Made by a program: the position numbers and the translations under genes. Shown piece by piece: positions 26,775 through 35,972 of a stretch of DNA of 64,000 nt. The DNA comes from Oceanobacter antarcticus. Its GTDB lineage: Bacteria; Pseudomonadota; Gammaproteobacteria; Pseudomonadales; Oceanobacteraceae. Location of the stretch: assembly GCF_044962685.1 (NCBI RefSeq), contig NZ_JBBKTX010000011.1:1-64000 (forward strand), in the 5' to 3' direction. Positions within the stretch are counted from its first letter, which is position 1; every line of letters begins with the position of its first letter. The notes under the pieces are model-generated. The model searched no databases. It saw only the letters and a list, made by a program, of their open reading frames with translations, and was not told the origin of the DNA.

Positions 26775-27548
26775 TTACTCGTCGTCGAATTCGTACTCGA
26801 TCATGACGGCAGCGTGATCACCAAATTGCAGGCTGTTTTCTATTTTGGCATCAACAACGTATTGGCGAATGCCTGGGCTGCAAATCTGATAGTCCTTGCG
26901 CCAGCCATTCTGGTTGCGGCGTGCGCTTTCGGCATCTGGCCACCAGGTGAACTGGTTTTCGCCAAAGTTGGCTTCGCGGAAGGCATCGACATAGCCTGCC
27001 GGGCCAAAGATCTGATCAAACCAGGCACGTTCTTCCGGCAAAAAGCCTGGTGAGTTCTGGTTGGCTTGCCAGTCGGCCAGGTCAACCGTTTTGTGGGCGG
27101 CTTCAAAGTTGCCGCAGATAATAAATTCACGGCGCTTGCGGCGATTTTTTTGCAGGTGTTCCAGAAACGATTTCTGGAAGGCCAACTTGTCGTCCAGGTT
27201 GTTAAAGGCGTCAACGGCAGGGAAGAGGATGGAGCCAACACTGACATGAGGGAAGTCGGCCTGAATGTAGCGGCCCTGCATATCGCACTGGGAAAACGCC
27301 AGGCCGGTCATGATGGCCTTGGGAACCTCCCGGGTGAGGATGGCAACACCGGAGTAGTCGTCGGCTTCGGCGTCGAAAAAGTATGCGTTAAAATCTCGCG
27401 GGTAGACGACATCGTCAGACAGCTGATATTCCTTGGCGCGCAGATTCTGAATGGCAACGACATCGGCGTCTGCCATTGTCAGCCATGTATACAGGCCGTT
27501 ATCTACCGCCTGTTGCAGTCCGTCTACCTGTAAAGTGATAACTCGCAT
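26775..27548 (-). CDS. crc: Catabolite repression control protein Crc
   Basis: A 257-residue exonuclease III-fold protein that I assign to Crc, which acts with Hfq to repress translation of catabolic mRNAs in Pseudomonas and relatives. Shared blocks include QKNRRKRREFIICGNFEAAH, PGFLPEERAWFDQIFG and FTWWPDAESA. Catalytic residues of true ExoIII are replaced: the LQE motif reads IQNLRAKE, and the GD(M)N motif reads CGNFEAAH. The position divergent from pyrE and beside rph is the same as in Pseudomonas. The ATG at 27548 (MRVITLQVDG) is chosen over the longer frame. A functional ExoIII is unlikely. Confidence 0.85.
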   Translation of the reverse strand: MRVITLQVDGLQQAVDNGLYTWLTMADADVVAIQNLRAKEYQLSDDVVYPRDFNAYFFDAEADDYSGVAILTREVPKAIMTGLAFSQCDMQGRYIQADFPHVSVGSILFPAVDAFNNLDDKLAFQKSFLEHLQKNRRKRREFIICGNFEAAHKTVDLADWQANQNSPGFLPEERAWFDQIFGPAGYVDAFREANFGENQFTWWPDAESARRNQNGWRKDYQICSPGIRQYVVDAKIENSLQFGDHAAVMIEYEFDDE

Positions 27549-27658
27549 ACGTGGTTCCCAACTAGTGAAGCGTGTATCATAACCCATCAATCTAAGTGCG
27601 GGTAAACTGAGGCCATATTTGGTTGTGAGTTGTCTCACTTATCGTGCTTGTCTGGCAC

Positions 27659-27711
27659 CCGGGAAGGTGGTTTTGAGCCAGCGACCCGCCGCTGGCGTGT
27701 CTGCTTCCCGG
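27659..27711 (+). promoter_or_regulatory. Structured leader upstream of pyrE
   Basis: Two nested stems: CCGGGAAG (27659-27666) with CTTCCCGG (27704-27711), and inside it GCCAGCG (27677-27683) with CGCTGGC (27690-27696). The structure lies 73 bases before the pyrE start. No T-run follows, so it is not a simple terminator. Confidence 0.45.
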
Positions 27712-27783
27712 TCTGCTACTGACCAGTTCCTGCCTTTGTGTTATCCGTTCTGTTTATTATTGGCTCCCTTTTCAGGATACGAT

Positions 27784-28431
27784 ATGAAAGCCTATCAACA
27801 AGAATTTATCGAATTTGCTATTCGGCAGGGTGTCCTGAAGTTTGGTGAGTTTACGCTAAAGTCCGGTCGAATCAGCCCTTATTTTTTTAATGCCGGATTG
27901 TTTAACAGTGGTCTGGCGCTGGCCAGACTGGGCCGTTTTTACGCCGCTGCGCTGGAAGATTCCGGTCTGCAGTACGATGTTGTTTTTGGCCCGGCCTACA
28001 AAGGCATCCCCCTGGCCGCGACCATGACGGTGGCGCTGGCCAATGACTATCAAAAAGATGTTCCCTACGTTTTTAACCGCAAGGAAGCCAAGACCCACGG
28101 TGAAGGGGGCAATCTGGTGGGTGCTCCATTGGCGGGCCGTGTTGTGATTGTAGACGATGTTATCACGGCAGGGACGGCAATCCGGGAAGTCATGGGGCTG
28201 ATTGCCGATACGGCCGGGGCGACAGCGGTTGCGGCGCTGATTGCGCTGGATCGTCAGGAGCAAGGCCAGGGTGAGCTGTCGGCGATTCAGGAGGTAGAAC
28301 GTGATTTTGGTATCCGGGTGGCCAGTATCGTGAATCTGAATCAGGTGCTGGATTATGTCGCGACTCAGGATGCTTTAAAAAACCATGCGTCAGCCATTGA
28401 GGCCTATCGGGCGCAGTACGGGGTGTGCTGA
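27784..28431 (+). CDS. pyrE: Orotate phosphoribosyltransferase
   Basis: PyrE (215 aa) joins orotate to PRPP to form OMP in pyrimidine synthesis. The PRPP-binding motif VVIVDDVITAGTA is near residue 121, with FGPAYKGIPLA and FNRKEAKTHGEGG upstream of it. The ATG at 27784 (MKAYQQEFIEFAI) is the family start; the frame upstream to 27619 is leader. The gene is divergent from crc. Its stop overlaps the start of the DUF4124 gene by one base. Confidence 0.96.
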   Translation: MKAYQQEFIEFAIRQGVLKFGEFTLKSGRISPYFFNAGLFNSGLALARLGRFYAAALEDSGLQYDVVFGPAYKGIPLAATMTVALANDYQKDVPYVFNRKEAKTHGEGGNLVGAPLAGRVVIVDDVITAGTAIREVMGLIADTAGATAVAALIALDRQEQGQGELSAIQEVERDFGIRVASIVNLNQVLDYVATQDALKNHASAIEAYRAQYGVC

Positions 28432-29141
28432 TGCGAATGTGCTGGAGTGGTAGGCTGGCCAGCGGTCGGTTATTGATCTTTCTGCTGGGGTCGTTACTGG
28501 CGACCGAAGCCATGGCCGCAAAGCTGTACCGTTTTCAGGTCGATGGTCGCACGGTACTGCGGGATCGTATTCCGGCAGAGCTGCTCGGCCAGGGGTATGA
28601 GGTGCTGGGCAGCAACGGCATGGTCATTGATGTTGTGCCACCAGCCCCCACGGCGGAAGAGCTGGTGGTGCGGCGCACCAAAGAGGCCGCAGAGCAGCAG
28701 CGCCAGGAAAAAATGGCACAGCAAAAAGAAGCGGATATTAATCTTCTGCGTTTGTATGAGCAGCCATCCGATGTTGAACGGGCACGGTTGCGCAAGGCAG
28801 AGGAAGTGGGTACTTACATTTCCCTGCAGGAACGTCGCCAGGAGGCGCTGGAGCAAAAGCTGGCGCAGGCGCAGCGTCAGGCAGAGGGTTTTACCAGCCG
28901 AGGTGTGGAAGTCCCTGGGGATATTCAGCAGGAGCTGAATGAAGTGTCGGGAGTGCTCGCTGATAGCAAGCGGGATATCCGCGATCGACGCACCGAGTTG
29001 GGGCGTATTACCCGAGAGTACGCAGAACAATATGAACGGGTGCGAATATTACAGGTATATCCCCCCGGCACCTTGTATGACGAGGTGGATTTTGAGCGGG
29101 TTGACCGTTTCTCCAAAGCCAAGCCTCCTGTCAGTCGATAA
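28431..29141 (+). CDS. DUF4124 domain-containing exported protein
   Basis: A 236-residue secreted or periplasmic protein. The N-terminal signal peptide has a hydrophobic LLIFLLGSLLA core ending at AMA. A short DUF4124 domain follows (KLYRFQVDGRTVLRDRIPAE), then a long helical, Gln/Glu/Arg-rich coiled-coil region. The function is unknown; DUF4124 is often fused to cell-wall-associated domains. Its ATG overlaps the pyrE stop (TGATG), so it is co-translated. An ATG at 28437 is an alternative start. Confidence 0.8.
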   Translation: MRMCWSGRLASGRLLIFLLGSLLATEAMAAKLYRFQVDGRTVLRDRIPAELLGQGYEVLGSNGMVIDVVPPAPTAEELVVRRTKEAAEQQRQEKMAQQKEADINLLRLYEQPSDVERARLRKAEEVGTYISLQERRQEALEQKLAQAQRQAEGFTSRGVEVPGDIQQELNEVSGVLADSKRDIRDRRTELGRITREYAEQYERVRILQVYPPGTLYDEVDFERVDRFSKAKPPVSR

Positions 29142-29159
29142 ACCAACCGGAATCTTGCA

Positions 29160-29195
29160 CCACAGCCTGTCGCGACATCCAACGACAGCTTGTGG
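29160..29195. other. Hairpin between convergent DUF4124 gene and slmA
   Basis: CCACA-GC-CTGTCG pairs with CGACAG-CT-TGTGG (11 pairs, one internal two-base mismatch). No T-run on either strand. It may act as a weak bidirectional stop. Confidence 0.35.
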
Positions 29196-29219
29196 CGCAG
29201 TCTGAATCGGGCCTGTCCG

Positions 29220-29834
29220 TTAGTTGGTCGGGATTTGTTTTGTTCTTAACAGCTGGCTTTGCAGCACGAGCCATTGTTCATCCCAGTAGGCGGTTGGCTT
29301 CAGTGCAAACTCGGTACGCACAAACTGGCGTATTTTGCCTTCTACCACAGCAGTCAACAAATTGGCCAATGCACTGGCGGTATGTTGCGGCAGTTTGTCT
29401 TCGCGTAATTCGGCTTCCCGAATAATCTGTCTGAACTGGGTTTCCAGCCGTTCAAAAAATTGCTGGATGCGCTGGCGCAGGCGTTCCGTTTCACCCGACA
29501 GTGCATCTCCAGATAACAGGCGACACATGCCAGGGTTACGTTCGGCGAAGGTGAGTACCAGCATCAATGTATGCTGGCAACGCGCTTCGGCGCTGTCGAT
29601 ATCCTGCAGGATCAGGTTGATGCGGCTGAAGATGGTTTCTTCGATAAAGCTGATCAGCCCTTCAAACATCTTTGCCTTGCTGGGGAAGTGGCGGTACAGC
29701 GCCGCTTCTGATACGCCGACTTCCTTTGCCAGGTTGGCCGTGGTAATTCGGGCACCGGGCTGGGTTTCCAGCATATGTACCAGAGCCTGAAGTATCTGGT
29801 CTCTGCGGGACAGCTTGTCTTCCGCCTGTGCCAT
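29220..29834 (-). CDS. slmA: Nucleoid occlusion factor SlmA
   Basis: SlmA (204 aa), a TetR-family DNA-binding protein that blocks FtsZ ring assembly over the nucleoid. The N-terminal HTH (ITTANLAKEVGVSEAALYRHFPSK) and the following MFEGLISFIEETIFSRIN segment are characteristic. It lies 11 bases after argB on the same strand, the end of the coaBC-dut-argB-slmA cluster. Confidence 0.93.
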   Translation of the reverse strand: MAQAEDKLSRRDQILQALVHMLETQPGARITTANLAKEVGVSEAALYRHFPSKAKMFEGLISFIEETIFSRINLILQDIDSAEARCQHTLMLVLTFAERNPGMCRLLSGDALSGETERLRQRIQQFFERLETQFRQIIREAELREDKLPQHTASALANLLTAVVEGKIRQFVRTEFALKPTAYWDEQWLVLQSQLLRTKQIPTN

Positions 29835-29845
29835 GGGTTCTCCTG

Positions 29846-30748
29846 TCAGCCTTTGCGGTTGGTAATCAGGGTGCCCACACCTTCATCGGTGAACAGTTCC
29901 AGCAGGGTGGAGTGTGCAACTCGACCGTCGATAATGTGGGCGCTGGTGACGCCAGCGTGCACGGCATCGAGGGCACACTGAATTTTGGGTAACATGCCAC
30001 CGTAGATGGTGCCATCCGCAATCAGGTCGTCTACTTGCTGGGTGGTCAGGCCGGTGAGAATGTTGCCCTGTTTGTCCATCAGTCCGGCGATATTGGTCAG
30101 CAGGATCAGCTTTTCGGCTTTCAGCACCTCGGCGACCTTGCCAGCGACCAGGTCGGCGTTGATATTGTAGGAGTGGCCTTCGGAGTCTACGCCGATGGGG
30201 GCAATGACGGGGATAAAGTCGCTATCGTTAAGCATATCCAGCACCTTGGTGTTGATGCTGGCAACTTCGCCGACGTGGCCAATGTCGATGATTTCCGGTT
30301 TTTCCAGATCGGGTGTTGCCTTGGTGACGTGCAACTTGCGCGCGTGCAGCAGCTGGCCGTCTTTGCCGGTCAGGCCAATGGCGTTACCGCCGTTCTGGTT
30401 GATCAGATTGACGATGTCCTTGTTAACCAGACCACCCAGTACCATTTCGACCACGTCCATGGTTTCGCTGGTGGTGACCCGCATGCCGTTAACGAAGTGG
30501 CTTTCGATGTTGAGTTTGTTCAGCAACTCACCGATTTGCGGCCCGCCGCCGTGAACCACAATGGGATTGATGCCAATCAGCTTCAGCATCACCATGTCGC
30601 GAGCAAAGCTGTTTTTCAGCTCGTCGTCGATCATGGCATTACCGCCATATTTGACGACAATGGTTTTGCCTACAAAGCGTTGCAGGTAGGGCAGGGCCTG
30701 GCTCAGAACGTTGACGGTATTGATGGCGTCATCGCGGTTCAGCGGCAT
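29846..30748 (-). CDS. argB: Acetylglutamate kinase
   Basis: ArgB (300 aa) phosphorylates N-acetylglutamate in arginine synthesis. Motifs include VVKYGGNAM, IVVHGGGPQIGELL and the C-terminal GGMLPKIQCALDAV and HIIDGRVAHSTLLELFTDEGVGT. The latter belongs to the arginine-sensitive hexameric type. The ATG at 30748 gives the Pseudomonas-like start PLNRDDAINTVNVLSQALPY, including the N-terminal helix used for hexamer formation. The frame to 30811 is leader. Confidence 0.95.
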   Translation of the reverse strand: MPLNRDDAINTVNVLSQALPYLQRFVGKTIVVKYGGNAMIDDELKNSFARDMVMLKLIGINPIVVHGGGPQIGELLNKLNIESHFVNGMRVTTSETMDVVEMVLGGLVNKDIVNLINQNGGNAIGLTGKDGQLLHARKLHVTKATPDLEKPEIIDIGHVGEVASINTKVLDMLNDSDFIPVIAPIGVDSEGHSYNINADLVAGKVAEVLKAEKLILLTNIAGLMDKQGNILTGLTTQQVDDLIADGTIYGGMLPKIQCALDAVHAGVTSAHIIDGRVAHSTLLELFTDEGVGTLITNRKG

Positions 30749-30870
30749 GGTGGTGCTCCATCGGGTACAGGGCAAGGCCGTTCGCTCGATTGGCCTTGCG
30801 GTATGGTTCAAGTTATTGGTGGCAAGCGCGGCAGTATAGCCTGACGCGGCGACGGCTCGCTACGGGCCGA

Positions 30871-31329
30871 TCAGTGACGGCCAGAGTGGCCAAAACCACC
30901 AGTGCCACGTTCGGTTTCGGTAAATTCTGCAACCTGACGGAACTGGGCCTGCACTACCGGCACCAGCACCAGTTGCGCCAGGCGTTCGCCAACATTCAGC
31001 GTGAAGGCTTCAGCGCTTCGATTCCAGCACGATACCATGAGCGGCCCCTGGTAGTCGGAGTCGATCAGGCCGACCAGGTTGCCCAGCACGATGCCGTGTT
31101 TGTGGCCGAGGCCAGAGCGGGGCAACAGCATGGCGGCGAGGCCAGGATCTTCAATATAAATCGCCATACCGGTAGGGATCAGTACGGTCTGGCCCGGCTC
31201 AATGGTGAGGCTGTCTTCTTCAATACAGGCTCGCAGATCCAGCCCTGCCGAGCCGGGAGTGGCGTATTCTGGCAGCGGGATGGTATCTCCCAGGCGTTGG
31301 TCGAGAATCTTGAATTGCAGTGTATTCAC
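30871..31329 (-). CDS. dut: dUTP diphosphatase
   Basis: Trimeric dUTPase (152 aa, the same length as E. coli Dut). It cleaves dUTP to dUMP, which keeps uracil out of DNA. All five motifs are visible, including SAGLDLRA, PRSGLGHKHGI, NLVGLIDSDYQGPL, ERLAQLVLVPV and the C-terminal RGTGGFGHSGRH. The GTG at 31329 (GTG-NTLQFKILD) is the likely start, with AGGAA nine bases upstream. In Pseudomonas, algC lies between dut and argB; here it is absent. Confidence 0.94.
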   Translation of the reverse strand: MNTLQFKILDQRLGDTIPLPEYATPGSAGLDLRACIEEDSLTIEPGQTVLIPTGMAIYIEDPGLAAMLLPRSGLGHKHGIVLGNLVGLIDSDYQGPLMVSCWNRSAEAFTLNVGERLAQLVLVPVVQAQFRQVAEFTETERGTGGFGHSGRH

Positions 31330-31377
31330 GGTAACGGGTTCCTGTTTGTTTATGAGCGGTGGATGCACCGAGGCGGT

Positions 31378-32586
31378 TTATAGCACCGCGAGCTGGATAG
31401 CAATGGCGGCGAGTAGTTGCCGTGCCAGCAAGGCTTTGTTCATGACCGTAAATTCGGTCGAGCCGTGTTTGCTGTAGAGCGTGACGGCATTATCGTCGGC
31501 ACCAAAGCCGATATCCTGGCGCGAGACGTCGTTGGCGATAATCATATCGAGGTTTTTGCGTTCGAGTTTGGCGCGGGCGTAGGCATCGACATCGTTGGTT
31601 TCGGCAGCAAAGCCAACGGTAAACGGTCGATTTTTATGTTGGGCAATGGTGGCGACGATGTCGGGGTTCTTGACCAGCGTGAGCTGGATTTCATCTCCCG
31701 CCTTTTTGATCTTCTGTTCGGCAATCGTTGCCGGGCGGTAGTCGGCGACAGCGGCACTGGCGATAAACAGGTCGCAGTGCTCCAGTGTTGCTAATGCGGC
31801 GGCCAGCATATCGGTGGCAGAAACCACCGATACCAGCGTAACCCTGTCCGGTGCTGGCAGGTGGACGGGGCCGGAAATCAGCGTTACCTCAGCACCGGCT
31901 TCCTGTGCTGCCCGAGCCAAGGCATAACCCATTTTGCCGGAGCTGTGATTGCTGATGTAACGCACCGGGTCGAGGGCTTCGCGGGTTGGGCCTGCGGTAA
32001 TCACCACGCGCTTACCGGCCAATGCACCGGTTGTGAAACGATTGGCCAGCAGGCGGGCAATGGCTTCCGGTTCCAACATGCGGCCGGGGCCAATATCGCC
32101 ACAGGCCTGGGCGCCGGAGTCGGGGCCAAACAGGGCCAGCTTTTCTCCGAGCAGTTGTGTCAGGGTTGCGAGGTTGTTCTGGGTGGTCGGTGCGGCCCAC
32201 ATTTGCTGATTCATGGCGGGTGCCAGGCAGAGCGGCGCGGCGCTGGCGAGACAAACCGTGGTTAACAGATCGTTGCCCATGCCAGCGGCAAGGCGGGCGA
32301 TGACGTCGGCAGTGGCTGGCGCAATCAGTATGGTGTCGGCCCAGCGAGCCAGCTCGATATGGCCCATGCCGGCTTCTGCGGTTTCATCCAGCAGGGCATG
32401 ATGTACCGGATTTCCCGACAAGGCTTGTAGTGTTAACGGCGTGATAAATTCCAGTGCGCCTGACGTCATGATCACGCGAACGTCGGCACCGGCCTTGGTC
32501 AGGGTACGCACCAATTCGGCCGATTTGTAAGCAGCAATGCCGCCACTTATACCGAGTAAAATACGTTTATTGGCTAGTTGCAGCAT
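31378..32586 (-). CDS. coaBC: Bifunctional phosphopantothenoylcysteine decarboxylase/phosphopantothenate-cysteine ligase
   Basis: CoaBC (402 aa) carries two successive steps of coenzyme A synthesis. The N-terminal FMN decarboxylase domain shows GISGGIAAYKSAELVR, the PAMNQQMW block and the Cys-containing GPDSGAQACGDIGPGRM. The C-terminal ligase domain shows AGPTREALDPVRYISNHSSGKMG and the KIKK motif. It is divergent from radC and heads the cluster with dut, argB and slmA. Confidence 0.95.
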   Translation of the reverse strand: MLQLANKRILLGISGGIAAYKSAELVRTLTKAGADVRVIMTSGALEFITPLTLQALSGNPVHHALLDETAEAGMGHIELARWADTILIAPATADVIARLAAGMGNDLLTTVCLASAAPLCLAPAMNQQMWAAPTTQNNLATLTQLLGEKLALFGPDSGAQACGDIGPGRMLEPEAIARLLANRFTTGALAGKRVVITAGPTREALDPVRYISNHSSGKMGYALARAAQEAGAEVTLISGPVHLPAPDRVTLVSVVSATDMLAAALATLEHCDLFIASAAVADYRPATIAEQKIKKAGDEIQLTLVKNPDIVATIAQHKNRPFTVGFAAETNDVDAYARAKLERKNLDMIIANDVSRQDIGFGADDNAVTLYSKHGSTEFTVMNKALLARQLLAAIAIQLAVL

Positions 32587-32730
32587 GGCAGGACTCGTCA
32601 GTACCGGGGTAAAATGGCGTCAGTATAACGCAGCGGCGGATTGAAGGCGTCTTTCATGGCGCAGGCACTGTCGGCACACACGTACAGCGCAGATATAACG
32701 GATGCCCACATCACTGCAAGGAGGCAGCTT

Positions 32731-33405
32731 ATGGCAATCACCGATTGGCCAGCCCAGGAACGTCCCCGAGAAAAATTATTGGCCCAAGGAGCCGAGGCAT
32801 TGTCTGACGCGGAGTTGCTGGCGATCTTCCTGCGCACCGGCGTCAAGGGCAAGAGTGCGGTGGATCTGGCACGCGAGCTATTGGCAGACTTCGGCGGTCT
32901 GCGACCGTTGCTGATGGCCAGTGAAACGCGTTTTTGTCAGCCGTTGGGGTTAGGGTCAGCCAAGTTTGCCCAGTTACAGGCGGTGCTGGAAATGGCCCGG
33001 CGTCATTTGGCCGAGCAGTTGCAAAAAGGTGATGCCCTGACCAGCCCGGAACTGACCCGGCGTTATCTGGCATCGCAGATTCGGGATCGCGACCACGAAG
33101 TGTTCGTCTGCCTGTTTCTGGATAACCAGAACCGGGTTATCAAGTACAAGGAGCTGTTTCAGGGCACGATTGACGGTGCGGCGGTTTATCCGCGTGAGGT
33201 GGCTAAGCAGGCGCTGGCCTGCGGCGCAGCCGCTGTGATCTTTGCCCATAATCACCCCTCCGGAGTGGCGGAGCCAAGCCGGGCGGATCGGCATATTACC
33301 GATAAGCTGCAACAAGCACTGGGGTTGATGGATATCCGGGTGCTTGATCATATTGTTGTTGGTGATGGCGAAGAAGTGTCCTTTGCCGAGCGGGGCTGGG
33401 TGTAA
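32731..33405 (+). CDS. radC: RadC family protein (JAB/MPN domain)
   Basis: RadC (224 aa), a JAMM/JAB domain protein of uncertain function, once tied to DNA repair. The helix-hairpin-helix N-terminus (ALSDAELLAIFLRTG) and the metal-binding VIFAHNHPSGVAEPSRADR are intact. The ATG at 32731 has AAGGAGG seven bases upstream, which decides against the longer frame to 32641. It is divergent from coaBC, as in other gammaproteobacteria. Confidence 0.93.
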   Translation: MAITDWPAQERPREKLLAQGAEALSDAELLAIFLRTGVKGKSAVDLARELLADFGGLRPLLMASETRFCQPLGLGSAKFAQLQAVLEMARRHLAEQLQKGDALTSPELTRRYLASQIRDRDHEVFVCLFLDNQNRVIKYKELFQGTIDGAAVYPREVAKQALACGAAAVIFAHNHPSGVAEPSRADRHITDKLQQALGLMDIRVLDHIVVGDGEEVSFAERGWV

Positions 33406-33447
33406 CACTTGCCGCCAGACCCGGAACGTTTTCTGGTTAGCTTCTGG

Positions 33448-34554
33448 TTAGTTGGCTGTGTATGGCAGGTAGTCGGTATAGCCTGCCGAGTCTCCTCCAA
33501 ACAAATGGGCGTGGTTTAACGATGACAGAGGGTAGCCAGAGCGTAATCGTTCAGGCAGATCCGGGTTGGCAATAAATGGTCGGCCAAATCCGATCAGGTC
33601 GGCCCAGCCGGTCGAGATTGCCTGATTGGCTTTATCCAGATTGTAGTTCCCGGAATAGATCAGGGTGCCATGAAAAATAAGCCGTATGGCCTGTTTGAAC
33701 GGTATCGGCATGATGGGCGCATCACTCCAGTCGGCCTCGGCAATATGCAGGTAACCCACGTTCAGTTCCTGCAAACGGGAAGCGGCAGCAAGGTAAGTAG
33801 CTTCTGGCGTATCGTCAATGGTGCCCTGTTGTGTGGTCAGGGGAGACAGTCTTACGCCTACCTGGGCTGGTGGATATACCTGCGTGGTGGCCGTTACCAC
33901 TTCGGACAAAAACCTTAACCGGTTTTCCAGTGATCCGCCGTATTTATCCTCGCGGGTGTTCGCCCGGGAGTCCAGAAACTGATTGATCAGATAGCCATTG
34001 GCCGCGTGCAGCTCGATACCATCGAAGCCTGCTCTGAGGGCATTTTCGGCGGCCTGACGGAAGTCGTTGATAATGTCCCCGATTTCACCCGGCTCCAGCG
34101 CCCTGGGCATGGAGTGCTGGACCATTTCGCCTGAGCCGAGTGCCGGACCTCGTTTTTCCGGGTCAATAAACACCTGCACCCCTTTGGCTTGTAGTGCTGA
34201 TGATGAAACCGGCGACTGCCCATCAGCTTGCAATGACGTATGTGAGAGCCTGCCAACGTGCCACAGTTGGGCATAGATTCTGCCACCTTGCTGATGAATA
34301 GCATGGGTAACGTGTTGCCATGCTGCCACTTGGGCAGGTGTGTATATCCCCGGAGTCCAGGCGTAGCCCTGGCCTTGCTGGCTAATTTGGGTGCCTTCCG
34401 AAATAATCAGGCCAGCCGATGCTCTCTGGGCGTAATAGTCTGCCATTAGCCGGGTTGCAAGCCCGCCGCTGGTCGCTCTGGCTCGGGTCATGGGGGGCAT
34501 GATGATGCGATTGGGCAGGAGCAGGTGTCCCAGCTGATAAGGAGAAAACAACAT
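33448..34554 (-). CDS. Alkene reductase, Old Yellow Enzyme family (NemA-like)
   Basis: A 368-residue FMN-dependent ene-reductase. It shows the family start LFSPYQLGHLLLPNRIIMPPMTRARA, the substrate-binding HAANGYLINQFLDSRANTREDKYGGS and the late FMN-phosphate block WADLIGFGRPFIANPDLP. It reduces activated C=C bonds such as those in maleimides and enones. Its ATG lies one base after the stop of the upstream GDSL hydrolase gene, so the two form an operon. The divergent LysR gene beyond is a candidate regulator. Confidence 0.9.
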   Translation of the reverse strand: MLFSPYQLGHLLLPNRIIMPPMTRARATSGGLATRLMADYYAQRASAGLIISEGTQISQQGQGYAWTPGIYTPAQVAAWQHVTHAIHQQGGRIYAQLWHVGRLSHTSLQADGQSPVSSSALQAKGVQVFIDPEKRGPALGSGEMVQHSMPRALEPGEIGDIINDFRQAAENALRAGFDGIELHAANGYLINQFLDSRANTREDKYGGSLENRLRFLSEVVTATTQVYPPAQVGVRLSPLTTQQGTIDDTPEATYLAAASRLQELNVGYLHIAEADWSDAPIMPIPFKQAIRLIFHGTLIYSGNYNLDKANQAISTGWADLIGFGRPFIANPDLPERLRSGYPLSSLNHAHLFGGDSAGYTDYLPYTAN

Positions 34555-34555
34555 G

Positions 34556-35860
34556 TCACTCTCCTGCGCCAGTTTGCTTGACCGTCACAGAACGGTGTGG
34601 TGAGGCCGAAGGTTTCAGCAATGAAAGACTGATACTCTCTGCCATTGCCTGGTTGCCGCGATCTCCCGGGTGTAAATGATCCCCTGAATCATAAACTGGA
34701 TTCAGGTGACCAGTGTTGTGTGGATCTTCAAGGATCGCTGCCATATCGATAACACCAGCGAAAATGTCAGACGTTCTAAACCAGTGGTTAAGTGTTAAAC
34801 GGAGCTGGTCTTTTTCAGGCTGGTAATAATTGTCCAGCGGCGTATCGGGAAGAGCACCCTTGAATGGCGGGAGTGTGGCGACCAATACACGGATGCCCTG
34901 ACGTTTTGCCAAACGAACGAGTTGACGATACCCCTCGGTCAATTGATCAAGTGACGGCATCTGGCTGTCCGGGGCAAAGGCAGTGCCTGGCCAGGCAATG
35001 TCATTGATGCCCATCAGGACGATCAGTGTTTTGACACCGGGTTGTGACAGTACGTCCTGCTCCAGCCTGGCCAGTGCGTTTTCACCCATGCCATCAACCA
35101 GTAATCTGGCTCCGGAAATGCCGGCATTGATCACGGCCTGATTTTCCCGGATAAGACGTTGTGCCAGAAAGTCAGTCCAGCGGCTGTTGGTGTCCAGAGA
35201 GGCCGTCGCCCCATCGGTTATAGAGTCGCCCAGAACCGCAACGGTACTGGCCTGTTGGTTGGTATTGACCTCAATGCCACTGAGGATGGCTCGGGCTGTA
35301 CTGCTCAATGCGTCTCTGAGTTGTGACGGTGTTGTCATCGACGCTGTTTGATCACCAGCAACAAGCCAGCTGGTTTGTCTGGCATCCCAGTGGAACGTTT
35401 GGACTGGCGTTGGCTCGGGAAGATAAAGCGCGACGGTCACTTGGGAGAGATCGGGAATCGGTAATGCAATCGGATCGCTGATAAGTCGCGCCCCCGGCAT
35501 GATCCGGGCAACTGTCTGGCCATGAAAGGTCACTGCGGTCGGCTGGACAGTTGTGTTTTTGCTACCCTGCTCCAGTCTCACACTGGCATGACCAATAACA
35601 ATCGGTGTTTTGCCGTATTCGTTGCCCAACACCAGCCGAAAGCGGTTTCCTCCCAGGCTGATGCGTGCATTCTGAATAATGGATTGATCCTTCAATGTGG
35701 CTGGCAGGTTGGTCGGAAAAATAAAAGATTCATCCCAAACGGGTTGTGGGCTGGCTGTCCAGCTGGTTATCCAGTGGTCCGTCTGGGCGGCAGTGCTCAC
35801 GGGTATGTTGACCAAGGCTGTTAGCAGAGTCGTGGCCCAAAGCGAAAGGTGGCGTTTCAT
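34556..35860 (-). CDS. Secreted SGNH/GDSL hydrolase
   Basis: A 434-residue exported esterase/lipase-type protein. The N-terminal signal peptide runs to about residue 25 (VSTAA). The SGNH blocks are all present: VAVLGDSITDG (nucleophile Ser, about residue 215), the Gly of block II, MGINDIAWPG (block III), and DHLHPGDRGNQAMA (catalytic Asp/His). The N-terminal 190 residues form an extra beta-rich domain, as in bacterial SGNH enzymes acting on acetylated sugars. The natural substrate cannot be told. It is the first gene of a two-gene operon with the ene-reductase. Confidence 0.88.
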   Translation of the reverse strand: MKRHLSLWATTLLTALVNIPVSTAAQTDHWITSWTASPQPVWDESFIFPTNLPATLKDQSIIQNARISLGGNRFRLVLGNEYGKTPIVIGHASVRLEQGSKNTTVQPTAVTFHGQTVARIMPGARLISDPIALPIPDLSQVTVALYLPEPTPVQTFHWDARQTSWLVAGDQTASMTTPSQLRDALSSTARAILSGIEVNTNQQASTVAVLGDSITDGATASLDTNSRWTDFLAQRLIRENQAVINAGISGARLLVDGMGENALARLEQDVLSQPGVKTLIVLMGINDIAWPGTAFAPDSQMPSLDQLTEGYRQLVRLAKRQGIRVLVATLPPFKGALPDTPLDNYYQPEKDQLRLTLNHWFRTSDIFAGVIDMAAILEDPHNTGHLNPVYDSGDHLHPGDRGNQAMAESISLSLLKPSASPHRSVTVKQTGAGE

Positions 35861-35972
35861 TGTCTGATTTCCTCTGTCATGGATTGAGCGACAGAATCCG
35901 TCAAAAAAGTACTTGGAAACAGATATTCAGAATGCCTACCATGTATGAAATAGATTCATAGAGTGTGGCTTT

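Noticed and set aside
26775..27548. Exodeoxyribonuclease III
   Set aside because: The fold is the same but catalytic residues are replaced and Crc-specific segments and the pyrE neighbour match Crc.
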